A DNA stretch of 22,820 nt, from contig JAGZUF010000030.1 in assembly GCA_018380115.1 (NCBI GenBank), forward strand, positions 1-22,820. Reading direction: 5' to 3'. Source of the DNA: Oscillospiraceae bacterium (GTDB lineage Bacteria; Bacillota; Clostridia; Oscillospirales; Ruminococcaceae). Of this stretch, positions 7,945 through 15,076 are shown one piece after another. How positions within the stretch are numbered: the first letter of the stretch is position 1; each line of letters starts with the position of its first letter. The translations under genes and the position numbers were made by a program. The notes under the pieces are model-generated. The model did not search any database and was not told where the DNA came from. It saw nothing but the letters and a program-made list of their open reading frames with translations.

Positions 7945-8057
7945 GTCTTGTATGCTTTAGCGAAATGCCCCTCCAGCAGAGCTGGAGAGAGTAAAAAAGC
8001 TTTCGCTTCCAGCATCGGGCGAAGCGGGAAGAGGTTAACAATTTTACGATTGCCAGA
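7945..8057 (+). repeat. Interspersed repeat, copy 2
   Basis: Inverted second copy of 1-114. It begins GTCTTGTATGCTTT directly after the terminator T-run and ends TTACGATTGCCAGA. The internal hairpin CTCCAGC-AGA-GCTGGAG carries a paired change relative to copy 1, so the stem is conserved while its sequence is not. Confidence 0.85.
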
Positions 8058-8297
8058 AAGATAATCTTGGACAAACGGCGCCCGTTTACGGGCCGCAGGG
8101 CAAGTGATGCAGGCGGCGGATTTTTTCAGTGCCTCCTGAGAGGCTTGCCGGTACGATGCCCTTTCAGGGCTTACGCAAGCCCCCGGCTTTGCCGGGGGCC
8201 TGACTTCATAAGTGCCGAAAGTTTGGGCTTCCCTGAATAGGGGAACGGTTCCTGCTTTCTTACACTCAAGAAAGTGACAAAGAAGCTTCAGCCCTCG

Positions 8298-8345
8298 TGC
8301 GGCTTGCGCCGCCCATTTCGTCTTTGGCGAAACCGGGCAGGCCGG
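8298..8345 (+). repeat. 48-bp direct repeat, copy A
   Basis: Begins TGCGGCTTGCGCCGCCCATT and ends CCGGGCAGGCCGG. Matches 8426-8473 with two substitutions, 128 bases apart start to start. Confidence 0.85.
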
Positions 8346-8425
8346 TCACACGCTGCGCGTGTGTTGCTTCGCGCCCAAAATTCGCCGCGCTCGTTCCGGG
8401 GCCCCGCTTGCAAACCCGGCCCTTA

Positions 8426-8473
8426 TGCGGCTTGCGCCGCCCATTTCGCCTTTAGCGAAACCGGGCAGGCCGG
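8426..8473 (+). repeat. 48-bp direct repeat, copy B
   Basis: Second copy of 8298-8345. The differences are in the CGTCTTTGGCG/CGCCTTTAGCG block. The 128-base spacing is not a multiple of three, which argues against a coding tandem duplication. Confidence 0.85.
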
Positions 8474-8500
8474 GAATCATCGGAGCAAGCCGTATGAAAC

Positions 8501-8542
8501 AATATGAATTCGCCAGTTGTTGGCATTGGAATTCATATTTTT
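8501..8542. terminator. Long AT-rich hairpin, terminator-like
   Basis: AATATGAATTC (8501-8511) and GAATTCATATT (8529-8539) are perfect 11-base arms. Inside them GCCA/TGGC pair around GTTGT. A T-run follows. No gene directly precedes it, so its role is unclear. Confidence 0.55.
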
Positions 8543-8609
8543 CAGTCGGGCGGAATCCCCAGGTTCTTTGCTGCTTTTTTAGCATAAGAAAACAGGACGC
8601 TTTTAGCTG

Positions 8610-8638
8610 AAAGAAAAGCCTCAACGTTCAGCGCCCAT
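8610..8638 (+). repeat. 29-bp direct repeat, copy A
   Basis: Begins AAAGAAAAGCCT and ends TTCAGCGCCCAT; paired with 8675-8703, 65 bases downstream. Confidence 0.75.
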
Positions 8639-8674
8639 TCTTCTGCTGCACAGGAAAACGGGCTCCTTTCCCCA

Positions 8675-8703
8675 AAAGAAAAGCCTGAATTTTCAGCGCC
8701 CAT
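8675..8703 (+). repeat. 29-bp direct repeat, copy B
   Basis: Second copy of 8610-8638, differing at a few central bases (CAACG versus GAATT). Confidence 0.75.
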
Positions 8704-8776
8704 GCCGCGCCCCTTCCCGCTTGGCCTTGTGGGCGCACAAAAGGCGCCGCCCGCTGCCCGGCACCCCGCCGCACGC

Positions 8777-8805
8777 AAAAAGCCCCTGCCGGGGGCAGGG
8801 GCTTT
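8777..8805 (-). terminator. Terminator of citrate synthase
   Basis: On the minus strand AAAGCCCCTGCC and GGCAGGGGCTTT form a 12-bp stem followed by a T-run (8777-8781), about 20 bases after the stop codon. Confidence 0.88.
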
Positions 8806-8825
8806 GGGGCTTTTGCGGTTTGCCT

Positions 8826-10199
8826 TCAGCGCTGGTGCAGCGGCACATAGGGCATTTCGGGCTGCACGCACTTGTACGCGGGGCGGATAATCTTGCCGCC
8901 GCTTGCCAGCTCTTCCAGGCGGTGGGCGCTCCACCCGGCAATGCGGCTGGCCGCAAAGATGGGCGTGTAAAGCTCGTGCGGCAGGTCCAGCATGCTGTAC
9001 ACAAAGCCGCTGTAAAAATCCACATTGGCGGCCACGCCCTTATAGATGCGGCGCTCCTGCGCAATAACCTCAGGGGCAAGGCGCTCTACGCTGGAATACA
9101 GCTCGTATTCGTCCAGCTTGCCCTTCTCCTGCGCAAGGCTTTTCACAAAGGCGCGGAAAATATCGGCGCGCGGGTCGCTGAGAGAGTACACCGCGTGGCC
9201 CATGCCGTAGATAAGGCCCGCCTTATCGAACGCCTGCCTGTTCAGCAGCCTGCGCAGGTAGTCGGAGACGGCGTCTTCGTCCTTCCAGTCGGAAAGGTGC
9301 TGCTTCATATCCTCGAACATGCGCACCACCTTCACGTTGGCGCCGCCGTGCTTGGGGCCCTTCAGGCTGCCAAGGGCCGCCGCAATGGTGGAATAGGTGT
9401 CTGTGCCCGAGGAGGTGACCACATGCGTGGTAAAGCTGGAGTTGTTGCCGCCGCCGTGCTCGGCATGCAGCACAAGGGCAAGGTCCAGCACGCGGGCCTC
9501 CAGCGCGGTGTAGCGTGAATCGGGCCGCAGGATGTGCAAAAAGTTTTCCGCGGTGGAAAGCTCCGGCACGGGGTTGTGGATAACAAGGCTGTTGCCGCAC
9601 ACATAGTGGTTGTAGGCCTGATAGCCGTACACGCTCAGCATGGGAAACAGCGCAATAAGCTGCAGGCACTGGCGCAGCACGTTTTCAGGGGCGTTGTCGT
9701 CGGCCCTGGCATCGTAGCCGTACAGCGTAAGCACGCTGCGCGCAAGGGTATTCATCATGTCGGCGCTGGGTGCCTTCATAATGACGTCGCGCACAAAGTT
9801 GGTGGGCAGTGCGCGGTAGGCCGAAAGCTGGGCGCGGAATTTTTCCAGCTCCTGCTCTTTGGGAAGCTCACCGAACAAAAGCAGGTACACAACCTCTTCA
9901 AAGCCAAAGCGCCCCTCGGTGACAAAGCCGCGCACAATGTCGCGCACATTTACCCCGCGGTAATACAGGCGGCCCTCGCAGGGCGTTTTCACGCCGTCCT
10001 TCATTTCAAAAGCCACAATGTCGCTTATCTCGGTAAGGCCCGTCAGCACGCCGTTGCCGTTCAAATCGCGCAGGCCGCGCTTTACGTCGTATTTGGTGTA
10101 CAGTGCCGGGTCTATGGAAGAATTGCCGATGCACTTGCGGCTCAGCTCGCAGATATACGGCGTTGCCTCGGAATAATCAATGCTCTTGTCAATGGGCAT
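8826..10199 (-). CDS. gltA: Citrate synthase
   Basis: A 457-aa citrate synthase that condenses acetyl-CoA and oxaloacetate, here probably feeding the oxidative branch to 2-oxoglutarate and glutamate. Catalytic residues by family alignment are H248 in LHAEHGGGN, H335 in GMGHAVYS and D394 in VDFYSG. GPKHGGAN (281-288) is the usual glycine-rich active-site segment. The N-terminal about 60 residues exceed the short type, as in many clostridial enzymes. The ATG at 10199 is chosen because AGGCAGG precedes it and the conserved N-terminus starts there. No aconitase or isocitrate dehydrogenase neighbours are present. A 2-methylcitrate synthase role cannot be excluded from sequence alone. Confidence 0.93.
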   Translation of the reverse strand: MPIDKSIDYSEATPYICELSRKCIGNSSIDPALYTKYDVKRGLRDLNGNGVLTGLTEISDIVAFEMKDGVKTPCEGRLYYRGVNVRDIVRGFVTEGRFGFEEVVYLLLFGELPKEQELEKFRAQLSAYRALPTNFVRDVIMKAPSADMMNTLARSVLTLYGYDARADDNAPENVLRQCLQLIALFPMLSVYGYQAYNHYVCGNSLVIHNPVPELSTAENFLHILRPDSRYTALEARVLDLALVLHAEHGGGNNSSFTTHVVTSSGTDTYSTIAAALGSLKGPKHGGANVKVVRMFEDMKQHLSDWKDEDAVSDYLRRLLNRQAFDKAGLIYGMGHAVYSLSDPRADIFRAFVKSLAQEKGKLDEYELYSSVERLAPEVIAQERRIYKGVAANVDFYSGFVYSMLDLPHELYTPIFAASRIAGWSAHRLEELASGGKIIRPAYKCVQPEMPYVPLHQR

Positions 10200-10251
10200 G
10201 AAATCGCCTGCCTTTCCCTCTTTTTTGTTCTGAATTGGCCTGAATAGATTT

Positions 10252-10257
10252 ATTTTA
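10252..10257 (-). promoter_or_regulatory. Putative extended -10 of gltA
   Basis: On the minus strand TG-T-TAAAAT lies about 55 bases upstream of the gltA start in a short AT-rich patch. No good -35 is visible. Confidence 0.4.
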
Positions 10258-10307
10258 ACACAGAAATGTATCAAAACCATGAACATATGGCCACAAGGCG
10301 GGCACAT

Positions 10308-10797
10308 TTTTCAAAAAACGGCGGGCTGGCCGCCGTTTCCTGCTTTGTGCCATATGCCGCACACTGTGCTTTTGCACGCTTATCGGCCTTGCAGGAGGTT
10401 TATTATACCACATTCACAAAACCCGCCTTTCGCCTTTGGCCCAGCCCCGTTAAGGGTGTGGCATCTGCTCCGCCAGGCTCACCCTTCGCTTTCGCTCGCA
10501 TTCGCCAAGTGGACAAATTATACCACATTCTCCGGGCACACGCCACGCCTTCGGCCACATGGGCCGGGGCGCGCCGTCCGTTTCGCCCGTCCCATGCCGC
10601 GCCCGCCATGCGGGGCATCCCGCCGCATCTGCCAGGCCCTGCCTCTCTCTTTGCCTGCGTTCATCAAGCGGGCGGCGCCCGTTCTATCCGGCCTTTGTTT
10701 CATATGCAGCCCGCGCCTGCCGGACGGACAAAGGTGAGGGAGAGGGCTTCCCGGCACCAGCCCGCGCGGCGGGCGGCGCCTGCAAACCGGCCCCGTT
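10308..10797. other. Gene-free region with duplicated promoter-like box
   Basis: About 490 bases with no supportable gene. The 13-mer TTATACCACATTC occurs at 10402-10414 and 10519-10531. On the minus strand each reads GAATGTGGTATAA, a -10-like motif. An isolated AGGAGG at about 10392-10397 has no start codon after it. Confidence 0.5.
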
Positions 10798-10840
10798 TGT
10801 ATCGCGCGATACAGACACGGCGCCCCGTGCATGTTATTAT
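10798..10840 (+). promoter_or_regulatory. Palindromic operator overlapping promoter of the flavoprotein gene
   Basis: TGTATCGCGCGATACA (10798-10813) is a perfect 16-base palindrome. It touches the -35-like CAGACA (10812-10817), which is 17 bases from TATTAT (10835-10840). A perfect 8-bp hairpin, GGGCCGCC-ACG-GGCGGCCC, follows in the leader at 10847-10865. The arrangement fits repression by a dimeric regulator encoded elsewhere. Confidence 0.65.
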
Positions 10841-10889
10841 AAAAGTGGGCCGCCACGGGCGGCCCGAACGCGGGAAAGGAAGATGACGC

Positions 10890-11474
10890 ATGAAAAAAAT
10901 ACTGGTGCTGGTGACGGGCGGGCGGCCCAGAGGCAACACCCGCCAGCTTGCAGACGCGTTTGCGCAGGGCGCGCGCGAGGCCGGGCACGAGGTAAAGGTA
11001 TTGTACCTGCAAAACAGGGACATCCGCGGCTGTCTGGGCTGCAACGCCTGCCGCTACGGCAAGCCCTGTGTGCAGAAAGACGATTTCGCCGCCCTTGTGC
11101 CGGATATTTTGTGGTGCGATGCGCTGGTGTTTGCCTCGCCGCTTTATTTCTGGACAATATGCGCGCGCATGAAGGCCATTATCGAGCGCTTTTACAGCCT
11201 GGCCCGGCCGGACGCCGCGCCGCCCAGGGGCCGCTATGAGGCCTACCCTGAGAAGGACTGCGCCCTTCTGATGACGGCGGCGGACGATTTGTTCTGGACG
11301 TTTGAGCAGGCGGTGAGCTATTACCGCTTTGCGCTGGTGAATTATATCGGCTTTGCCGACAGAGGCGTGCTGCTGGCGGGCGGCTGCGGCGAGACAAACG
11401 GCCCGCCGCGCATTGGTGAAACGGGCCACCTTGCCCGCGCGCATGAATTCGGCCGCACGCTGTACGGCGCATAA
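10890..11474 (+). CDS. NADPH-dependent FMN reductase / iron-sulfur flavoprotein-like
   Basis: A 194-aa flavodoxin-fold protein. The N-terminal strand ILVLVTGG and GRPRGNTRQL (11-20) form the FMN phosphate loop. Cys48, Cys51, Cys54 and Cys60 (GCLGCNACRYGKPC) match the compact cysteine motif seen in many anaerobe members, some of which bind a 4Fe-4S cluster. SPLYFW around residue 85 contacts the flavin in the family. AAAGGA precedes the ATG. The gene is a single unit with a palindromic operator upstream and a terminator downstream, suggesting inducible redox or xenobiotic response. The physiological electron acceptor is not predictable. Confidence 0.88.
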   Translation: MKKILVLVTGGRPRGNTRQLADAFAQGAREAGHEVKVLYLQNRDIRGCLGCNACRYGKPCVQKDDFAALVPDILWCDALVFASPLYFWTICARMKAIIERFYSLARPDAAPPRGRYEAYPEKDCALLMTAADDLFWTFEQAVSYYRFALVNYIGFADRGVLLAGGCGETNGPPRIGETGHLARAHEFGRTLYGA

Positions 11475-11492
11475 AACGGCGGCAAACGGGCA

Positions 11493-11524
11493 GGCGGCGG
11501 CACGCATGTGCCGCCGCCCCTTTT
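11493..11524 (+). terminator. Terminator of the flavoprotein gene
   Basis: GGCGGCGGCAC (11493-11503), loop GCAT, GTGCCGCCGCC (11508-11518), then CCTTTTCT. Convergent with the sirtuin gene; on the minus strand the T-run is poor. Confidence 0.75.
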
Positions 11525-11553
11525 CTGTGCCGAAAGGCCCGCCCGCTTTGCCC

Positions 11554-12432
11554 TTATGCAGCTTTCAGCAGCCTGCATACCGCCTCGCCGGCATCCTCGC
11601 GGATGCAAAGGGCACGCGCCCCCAGCCCGGGCGGGCAATGCGCCTCATATAAATTGAGGCATGCGTAAACGGCATTGGGGTTTTGGCGCGCCATGCGCCA
11701 AAACGGATATTTGATGATGCCGGGGGTGTTGCCGCCCACCCCCAATTCCAAATACAGCACATGCCGCCCCTCGTGACGGCGCAGAAAATGCGCATAACGC
11801 CGGGCTGCGGCATGCCAGCCCGCGTCCTCTACAAAGGTGCCGTCCGCCCGCAGGTTCATGCACATGGGCGCGCCGCACACAGGGCAGTGCGGCACCAGTT
11901 CGCTGGGTACCCGCATATTCTTCTGCCCGGCCACCATCTGCCTGACAACTGCTTCGTTGTCGTAGGTTCTTTGGCGGCAGGGCCTGGAACACTGCCACAG
12001 GCCATAGTCGCCCTGCGTGTAGAACAGGCGGCGTTTATCAAACCCGGCTTTCTGAAAGCAGTGGTCTACATTGGTTGTAAGCACAAAATAATCCTTGTTT
12101 TGCACCAGCTTCAAAAGATCATGGTAAACGGGCTTTGGGGCATCCAGATAGCGGTTGATATAGATATACCGGCTCCAGTACGCCCAGTGTTCTTCCAGGC
12201 TGCCAAAGGGATAAAAGCCGCCGGAATACATATCACGAAAGCCGTATTTCTCAATAAAATCCCCGAAATGCTTTTGGAAGCGTTCGCCGGTGTAGGTGAA
12301 CCCGGCGGAGGTGGAAAGCCCCGAACCGGCTCCAATCACCACTGCGTCCGCCGTCTCAAGTTCCTGCCTGAGCCGCCCGATATTACCGCAGCAGGCAGTT
12401 GTAGATTTCATAGTCGATATTCTTGAAAACAT
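11554..12432 (-). CDS. Class M sirtuin (SirTM), protein ADP-ribosyltransferase
   Basis: A 292-aa Sir2-fold protein of the macrodomain-linked class M type, which transfers ADP-ribose from NAD+ to protein rather than deacylating. The NAD+ loop is GAGSGLSTSAG (34-44), and TTNVD (119-123) replaces the TQNID of canonical sirtuins. The catalytic His position is Q140 in TQGDYG, a hallmark of SirTM. A four-cysteine zinc site is C148/C152/C183/C186, and ELGVGGNTPG (229-238) is the late NAD-binding loop. The ATG at 12432 has GAGGTGA 6 bases upstream. This makes it overlap the macrodomain gene by 50 bases, implying translational coupling; an in-frame ATG at 12411 lacks an SD. It is the last gene of the flavin-linked operon. 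In other bacteria the target is lipoylated GcvH-L, but no such gene is nearby. Confidence 0.9.
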   Translation of the reverse strand: MFSRISTMKSTTACCGNIGRLRQELETADAVVIGAGSGLSTSAGFTYTGERFQKHFGDFIEKYGFRDMYSGGFYPFGSLEEHWAYWSRYIYINRYLDAPKPVYHDLLKLVQNKDYFVLTTNVDHCFQKAGFDKRRLFYTQGDYGLWQCSRPCRQRTYDNEAVVRQMVAGQKNMRVPSELVPHCPVCGAPMCMNLRADGTFVEDAGWHAAARRYAHFLRRHEGRHVLYLELGVGGNTPGIIKYPFWRMARQNPNAVYACLNLYEAHCPPGLGARALCIREDAGEAVCRLLKAA

Positions 12433-13156
12433 TGAAAATCACCTCAATTTTACCAGGATTTTTCCGCTGCCATTCCCGGACTGTGCGTATGGCAACCTGC
12501 GCAGCCGGTTTATTCGGGAAATGAAACTCGCCGGTGGAGATGCAGCAGAAAGCCACGCTGTGCAGGCCGCTTTGCGCCGCCAGCTCCAGACAGGAACGGT
12601 AGCAGCTTGCCAGCTTTTCCCGGTGTGTTTTGGTGACAGCCCCACAGATGACCGGGCCAACGGTGTGCAGCACATAATGGCATGGCAGGTTATAGGCTTT
12701 TGTGATTTTTGCCCTGCCGGCGGGTTCCTCTTTCTTCTGCCCCGCCATGATGCGGGCACATTCCAGACGAAGCTGCACCCCTGCACAGGTGTGAACAGCA
12801 TTGTCGATGCAGCTGTGACAGGGAATGAAGCAACCGAGCAACCGGCTATTTGCCGCATTGACAATAGCATCAACAGCAAGGGTAGTAATGTCGCCCTGCC
12901 AGAGGTACAGGCCGGGCTGCACCGGCGCCAGATCGGCCGGCTTTGTAACCCCTTTTTCGGCAAGCTGCTCCCGCAGGTAGGCATCCTGCACGTTCAAAAA
13001 ATCCTCACCGGCCGGGCTGGGCGGGCGCACATTCATCAGGCTGCGCAGAAGCCGCCGCTTTTCCGAAACGGCATCCGGCACACGGACATCCGCATATTCT
13101 TTGCGTTCCGCCAGCAGATAGCGAAGCAGAAAATCCAGTCTTTCATCCTGCGTCAT
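12383..13156 (-). CDS. Zinc-type macrodomain ADP-ribosyl hydrolase (SirTM partner)
   Basis: A 257-aa macrodomain protein expected to remove ADP-ribose placed by the adjacent SirTM. The N-terminal about 75 residues are a helical extension typical of the SirTM-linked group. The macrodomain has GDI (88-90), DAIVNAAN (96-103), a Cys/His cluster GCFIPCHSC (C109, C113, H114, C116) matching the zinc-binding catalytic loop of Zn-macrodomains, HTVGP (164-168) and the phosphate loop STGEFHFP (207-214). GGAGGT lies 7 bases before the ATG at 13156, and the SD overlaps the stop of the preceding gene. The 3' end overlaps the sirtuin start. This neighbour pairing is the defining context of SirTM modules. 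Confidence 0.9.
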   Translation of the reverse strand: MTQDERLDFLLRYLLAERKEYADVRVPDAVSEKRRLLRSLMNVRPPSPAGEDFLNVQDAYLREQLAEKGVTKPADLAPVQPGLYLWQGDITTLAVDAIVNAANSRLLGCFIPCHSCIDNAVHTCAGVQLRLECARIMAGQKKEEPAGRAKITKAYNLPCHYVLHTVGPVICGAVTKTHREKLASCYRSCLELAAQSGLHSVAFCCISTGEFHFPNKPAAQVAIRTVREWQRKNPGKIEVIFNVFKNIDYEIYNCLLR

Positions 13157-13161
13157 CGTTC

Positions 13162-13782
13162 TCACCTCCGCTCAACCGCCCCCGCGGGGCAGATTTCATA
13201 GCAGTTCCCACAGTGAAGGCAGTGTTCCTGCTGTATTATGACAGGCTTTGCCGAAATATCAATGCACTTCTGCGGGCACTTGGAATAGCACAGCTTGCAG
13301 CCGATACACTTATCTGTCACAAAGTAGCCGGTTTCCTTTTTCTGCGCACCGCCGAAGGAAAAGCTGGCGCGTTCAATTGGCTGCTTGGAAAGGTCAAACC
13401 ATTCCCCCGTCCCTTCGCAGATTTTGAAAACCGTAAGGGCACCGCGGGAGCGCACATCGGGATAAATTTTTTCCATGTACGGATTTTTTTGAAACAGGCC
13501 GGGCAGCCTGCCCGGCCCAATCTCTTTTGCTTTTCCCTGCACAGACACAGCCACGCGGGAGAGGGTGTCCCCGCCTTTCATGGCGGTAAAGGCAATGTTC
13601 TCATTGGCTTTCAGCCGGTTGTAAAAGTGCTTGCCCCTGGCGGTAAGGAAGTACAGGCCGTTTTCATCGCAGTCCATGATGTCAATGGCACAGGTGACAG
13701 GCCGCCCCCCGCTGTCCACCGTTGCAAAAACAGTGGAGTGGATTTTTTCCGCGATATATTGCAAATAATCTTTTGCCTGCAT
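13162..13782 (-). CDS. PNPOx-family flavoprotein fused to 2[4Fe-4S] ferredoxin
   Basis: A 206-aa two-domain redox protein. Residues about 1-135 are a pyridoxamine 5'-phosphate oxidase-like split beta-barrel (STVFATVDSGGRPV, LYFLTARGKHFYNRLKANENIAF) that normally binds FMN or F420. Residues 155-206 are a bacterial ferredoxin domain with two complete CxxCxxCxxxCP motifs: C159/162/165/169 and C188/191/194/198. It probably passes electrons between clusters and flavin in the cytosol. The ATG at 13782 has AGGAGG 6 bases upstream. It is 10 bases after ribU and 5 bases before the macrodomain gene, firmly within the operon. The substrate is unknown. Its place between a riboflavin transporter and an ADP-ribosylation pair makes it a candidate target or client. 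Confidence 0.9.
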   Translation of the reverse strand: MQAKDYLQYIAEKIHSTVFATVDSGGRPVTCAIDIMDCDENGLYFLTARGKHFYNRLKANENIAFTAMKGGDTLSRVAVSVQGKAKEIGPGRLPGLFQKNPYMEKIYPDVRSRGALTVFKICEGTGEWFDLSKQPIERASFSFGGAQKKETGYFVTDKCIGCKLCYSKCPQKCIDISAKPVIIQQEHCLHCGNCYEICPAGAVERR

Positions 13783-13792
13783 AGAGAGCCTC

Positions 13793-14407
13793 CTATTTCT
13801 GCCTGCCCTTCAAGACAGGGGTAAGCCGTTTGTAAAGCAACAAGGTGACAATGCTGAGCCCTATTCCCTTCAGCAAATTGAATGGGAACGCATTGAACAG
13901 CACCACGTCCAATTTGGTCTTGATGAACGGAATAAGCTCTCCAAAAGAAGCAATCAGTTGGCCGAGCGGCATAAACGCTTCAAATACGGGAAGAAGAATA
14001 AAGTAGTTGACAATGGCAGCTACAATTCCCATCACGGCGCTGGCAATCAGGCAGGCAAGCATAGCCGTTTTCTTTGTTTTGTGAAATTTATAGATAAGCC
14101 CGGCAGCCGCAACAAAACTGCTTCCCATGATAAAATTGGCAAGCTCCCCGATACCGCCGGTAGAGGAAGTGAACATCTGCAAGGCGTTTTTTACAAGTTC
14201 AATCAGTATTCCCGCTACCGGGCCATAGGCAAAGGCTCCGACCAGTGCAGGCAAATCCGACAAATCCATGCGTGCAAACGATGGCGATAGCGGAACAGGA
14301 AATTCAAAAAAGGCAAGCACAAAGGCAATGGCAGAAAGTACAGCGGTCATGGTGAGCATCCGTATATTGGGGACAGACGGTTTCTTTTGTATGGCTGCGG
14401 TTTTCAT
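13793..14407 (-). CDS. ribU: Riboflavin ECF transporter S component (RibU-like)
   Basis: A 204-aa membrane protein with about six hydrophobic segments, the substrate-binding S component of an energy-coupling factor importer. The RibU-type features are FARMDLSDLPALVGAFAYGP, then LVKNALQMF and the late KLDVVLFNAFPFNLLKG. The FMN riboswitch upstream supports riboflavin as ligand. AGGGGAA precedes the ATG at 14407. The general EcfA/A'/T module must come from elsewhere, since none is encoded here. It is the first gene after the riboswitch and is tightly coupled to the PNPOx-ferredoxin gene. Confidence 0.92.
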   Translation of the reverse strand: MKTAAIQKKPSVPNIRMLTMTAVLSAIAFVLAFFEFPVPLSPSFARMDLSDLPALVGAFAYGPVAGILIELVKNALQMFTSSTGGIGELANFIMGSSFVAAAGLIYKFHKTKKTAMLACLIASAVMGIVAAIVNYFILLPVFEAFMPLGQLIASFGELIPFIKTKLDVVLFNAFPFNLLKGIGLSIVTLLLYKRLTPVLKGRQK

Positions 14408-14436
14408 AATTCCCCTATCGAGATATGATTTGGATT

Positions 14437-14472
14437 AAGAATAAGCCCCGCAAGGCTTGACACTTGCGGGGC
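14437..14472 (-). terminator. FMN riboswitch terminator
   Basis: On the minus strand GCCCCGCAAG pairs with CTTGCGGGGC around TGTCAAGC, followed by TTATTCTT. It sits between the aptamer and ribU, the expected transcription-attenuation platform. Confidence 0.85.
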
Positions 14473-14479
14473 CGCTCTT

Positions 14480-14597
14480 GTCATATCCTCTCTTATCCGG
14501 ACTTTTACCGCCGGTAACGGAATTGCACCGTTTCGGCTGCTTTTGCAGCTCGCAGACTGTCACTGCCGGTCAGGGATTCCACCTTGCCCCGAATGTA
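14480..14597 (-). ncRNA. FMN riboswitch (RFN element)
   Basis: The minus strand carries the RFN blocks in order: CGGGGCAAGGTGGAATCCC, GACCGGCAGTGA, AGTCTGCGAGC, a variable hairpin GCTGC-AAAA-GCAGC, CGGTGCAATTCCG, ACCGGCGGTAAAAGTCCGGA and GAGAGGATATG. FMN binding should favour the downstream terminator and turn off ribU and the three genes after it. It begins only 16 bases after the stop of the upstream PNPOx gene. I see no promoter in that gap, so it may be transcribed as an internal leader of a longer operon. Confidence 0.95.
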
Positions 14598-14612
14598 TTT
14601 GGGAAGTTCTGC

Positions 14613-15014
14613 TTACAGGTCGTACTCCTTGGGCGGATTGCCGGAAAAATCGGCGATGACCGCATGGGCGTCCTTCAGATAGAACACCTCGAAAATGGGG
14701 TTGGCAGCTTCGCCGTACTGCCCCTTGACGATGGGGTTTTCCATGCACATCTTTTTGGCCGCCATGTTGTTCTCAAACGCTGCCTCGCCATTCAGACGAA
14801 TCCAGGCATAGGCCGGGCTGGAAACCGTAATTTCAATGTTCGGGTTTGCCTGCATATCCTTGTAGACGTCCTTGGTGTTGTTGGTGCAGAACCACAGCTT
14901 GCCGTCCATCTCACCGGCAAACATGAAGGGACGGCACTTGGCCTTGCCGTCACGGCCCACGGTAGCCAGATACTGCACGGGGTTTTCCTGCAAAAACTTG
15001 ACAACTTCATTCAT
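14613..15014 (-). CDS. Pyridoxamine 5'-phosphate oxidase family flavoprotein
   Basis: A 133-aa single-domain split-barrel protein: FLQENPVQYLATVGRDGKAK, RPFMFAGEMDGKLWFCTN, then EAAFENN and IFEVFYLKDAHAVI in the second half. This family binds FMN (or a related deazaflavin) and reduces small molecules; some members are induced by electrophiles. AGGAGGT lies 7 bases before the ATG at 15014. It is preceded by a strong promoter overlapped by inverted HxlR-like operator half-sites and followed directly by the FMN riboswitch. Substrate unknown. It is distinct from the ferredoxin-fused paralogue two genes downstream. Confidence 0.88.
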   Translation of the reverse strand: MNEVVKFLQENPVQYLATVGRDGKAKCRPFMFAGEMDGKLWFCTNNTKDVYKDMQANPNIEITVSSPAYAWIRLNGEAAFENNMAAKKMCMENPIVKGQYGEAANPIFEVFYLKDAHAVIADFSGNPPKEYDL

Positions 15015-15076
15015 GATGAATACCTCCTGATTTTGAATGTGGGTTTTAAGAATTGCAATTTTTATCTTGCAGGATT

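Larger units (their letters stand above)
8058..8825. other. Gene-free, repeat-rich intergenic region
   Basis: About 770 bases with no gene I can support. It contains a perfect 9-bp hairpin (GCCCCCGGC-TTT-GCCGGGGGC, 8179-8199), a 48-bp direct repeat pair, a 29-bp direct repeat pair and a long AT-rich hairpin. A 77-codon frame at 8274-8507 is only the translated direct repeat. Confidence 0.6.

Noticed and set aside
8298..8473. CRISPR array
   Set aside because: There are only two 48-bp repeats with an 80-base gap, no regular spacer series and no cas genes. No CRISPR elsewhere.
8274..8507. 77-codon frame
   Set aside because: It is the 48-bp direct repeat read in two different frames and has no SD.
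10266..10886. 206-codon frame upstream of the flavoprotein gene
   Set aside because: Pro/Arg/Ala-rich translation, no SD, and it overlaps the promoter, palindrome and leader hairpin of the real gene.
11475..11553. gcvH-L or lplA2 partner genes near the sirtuin
   Set aside because: No frame in the convergent gap or in the operon resembles a lipoyl-domain protein or lipoate ligase.
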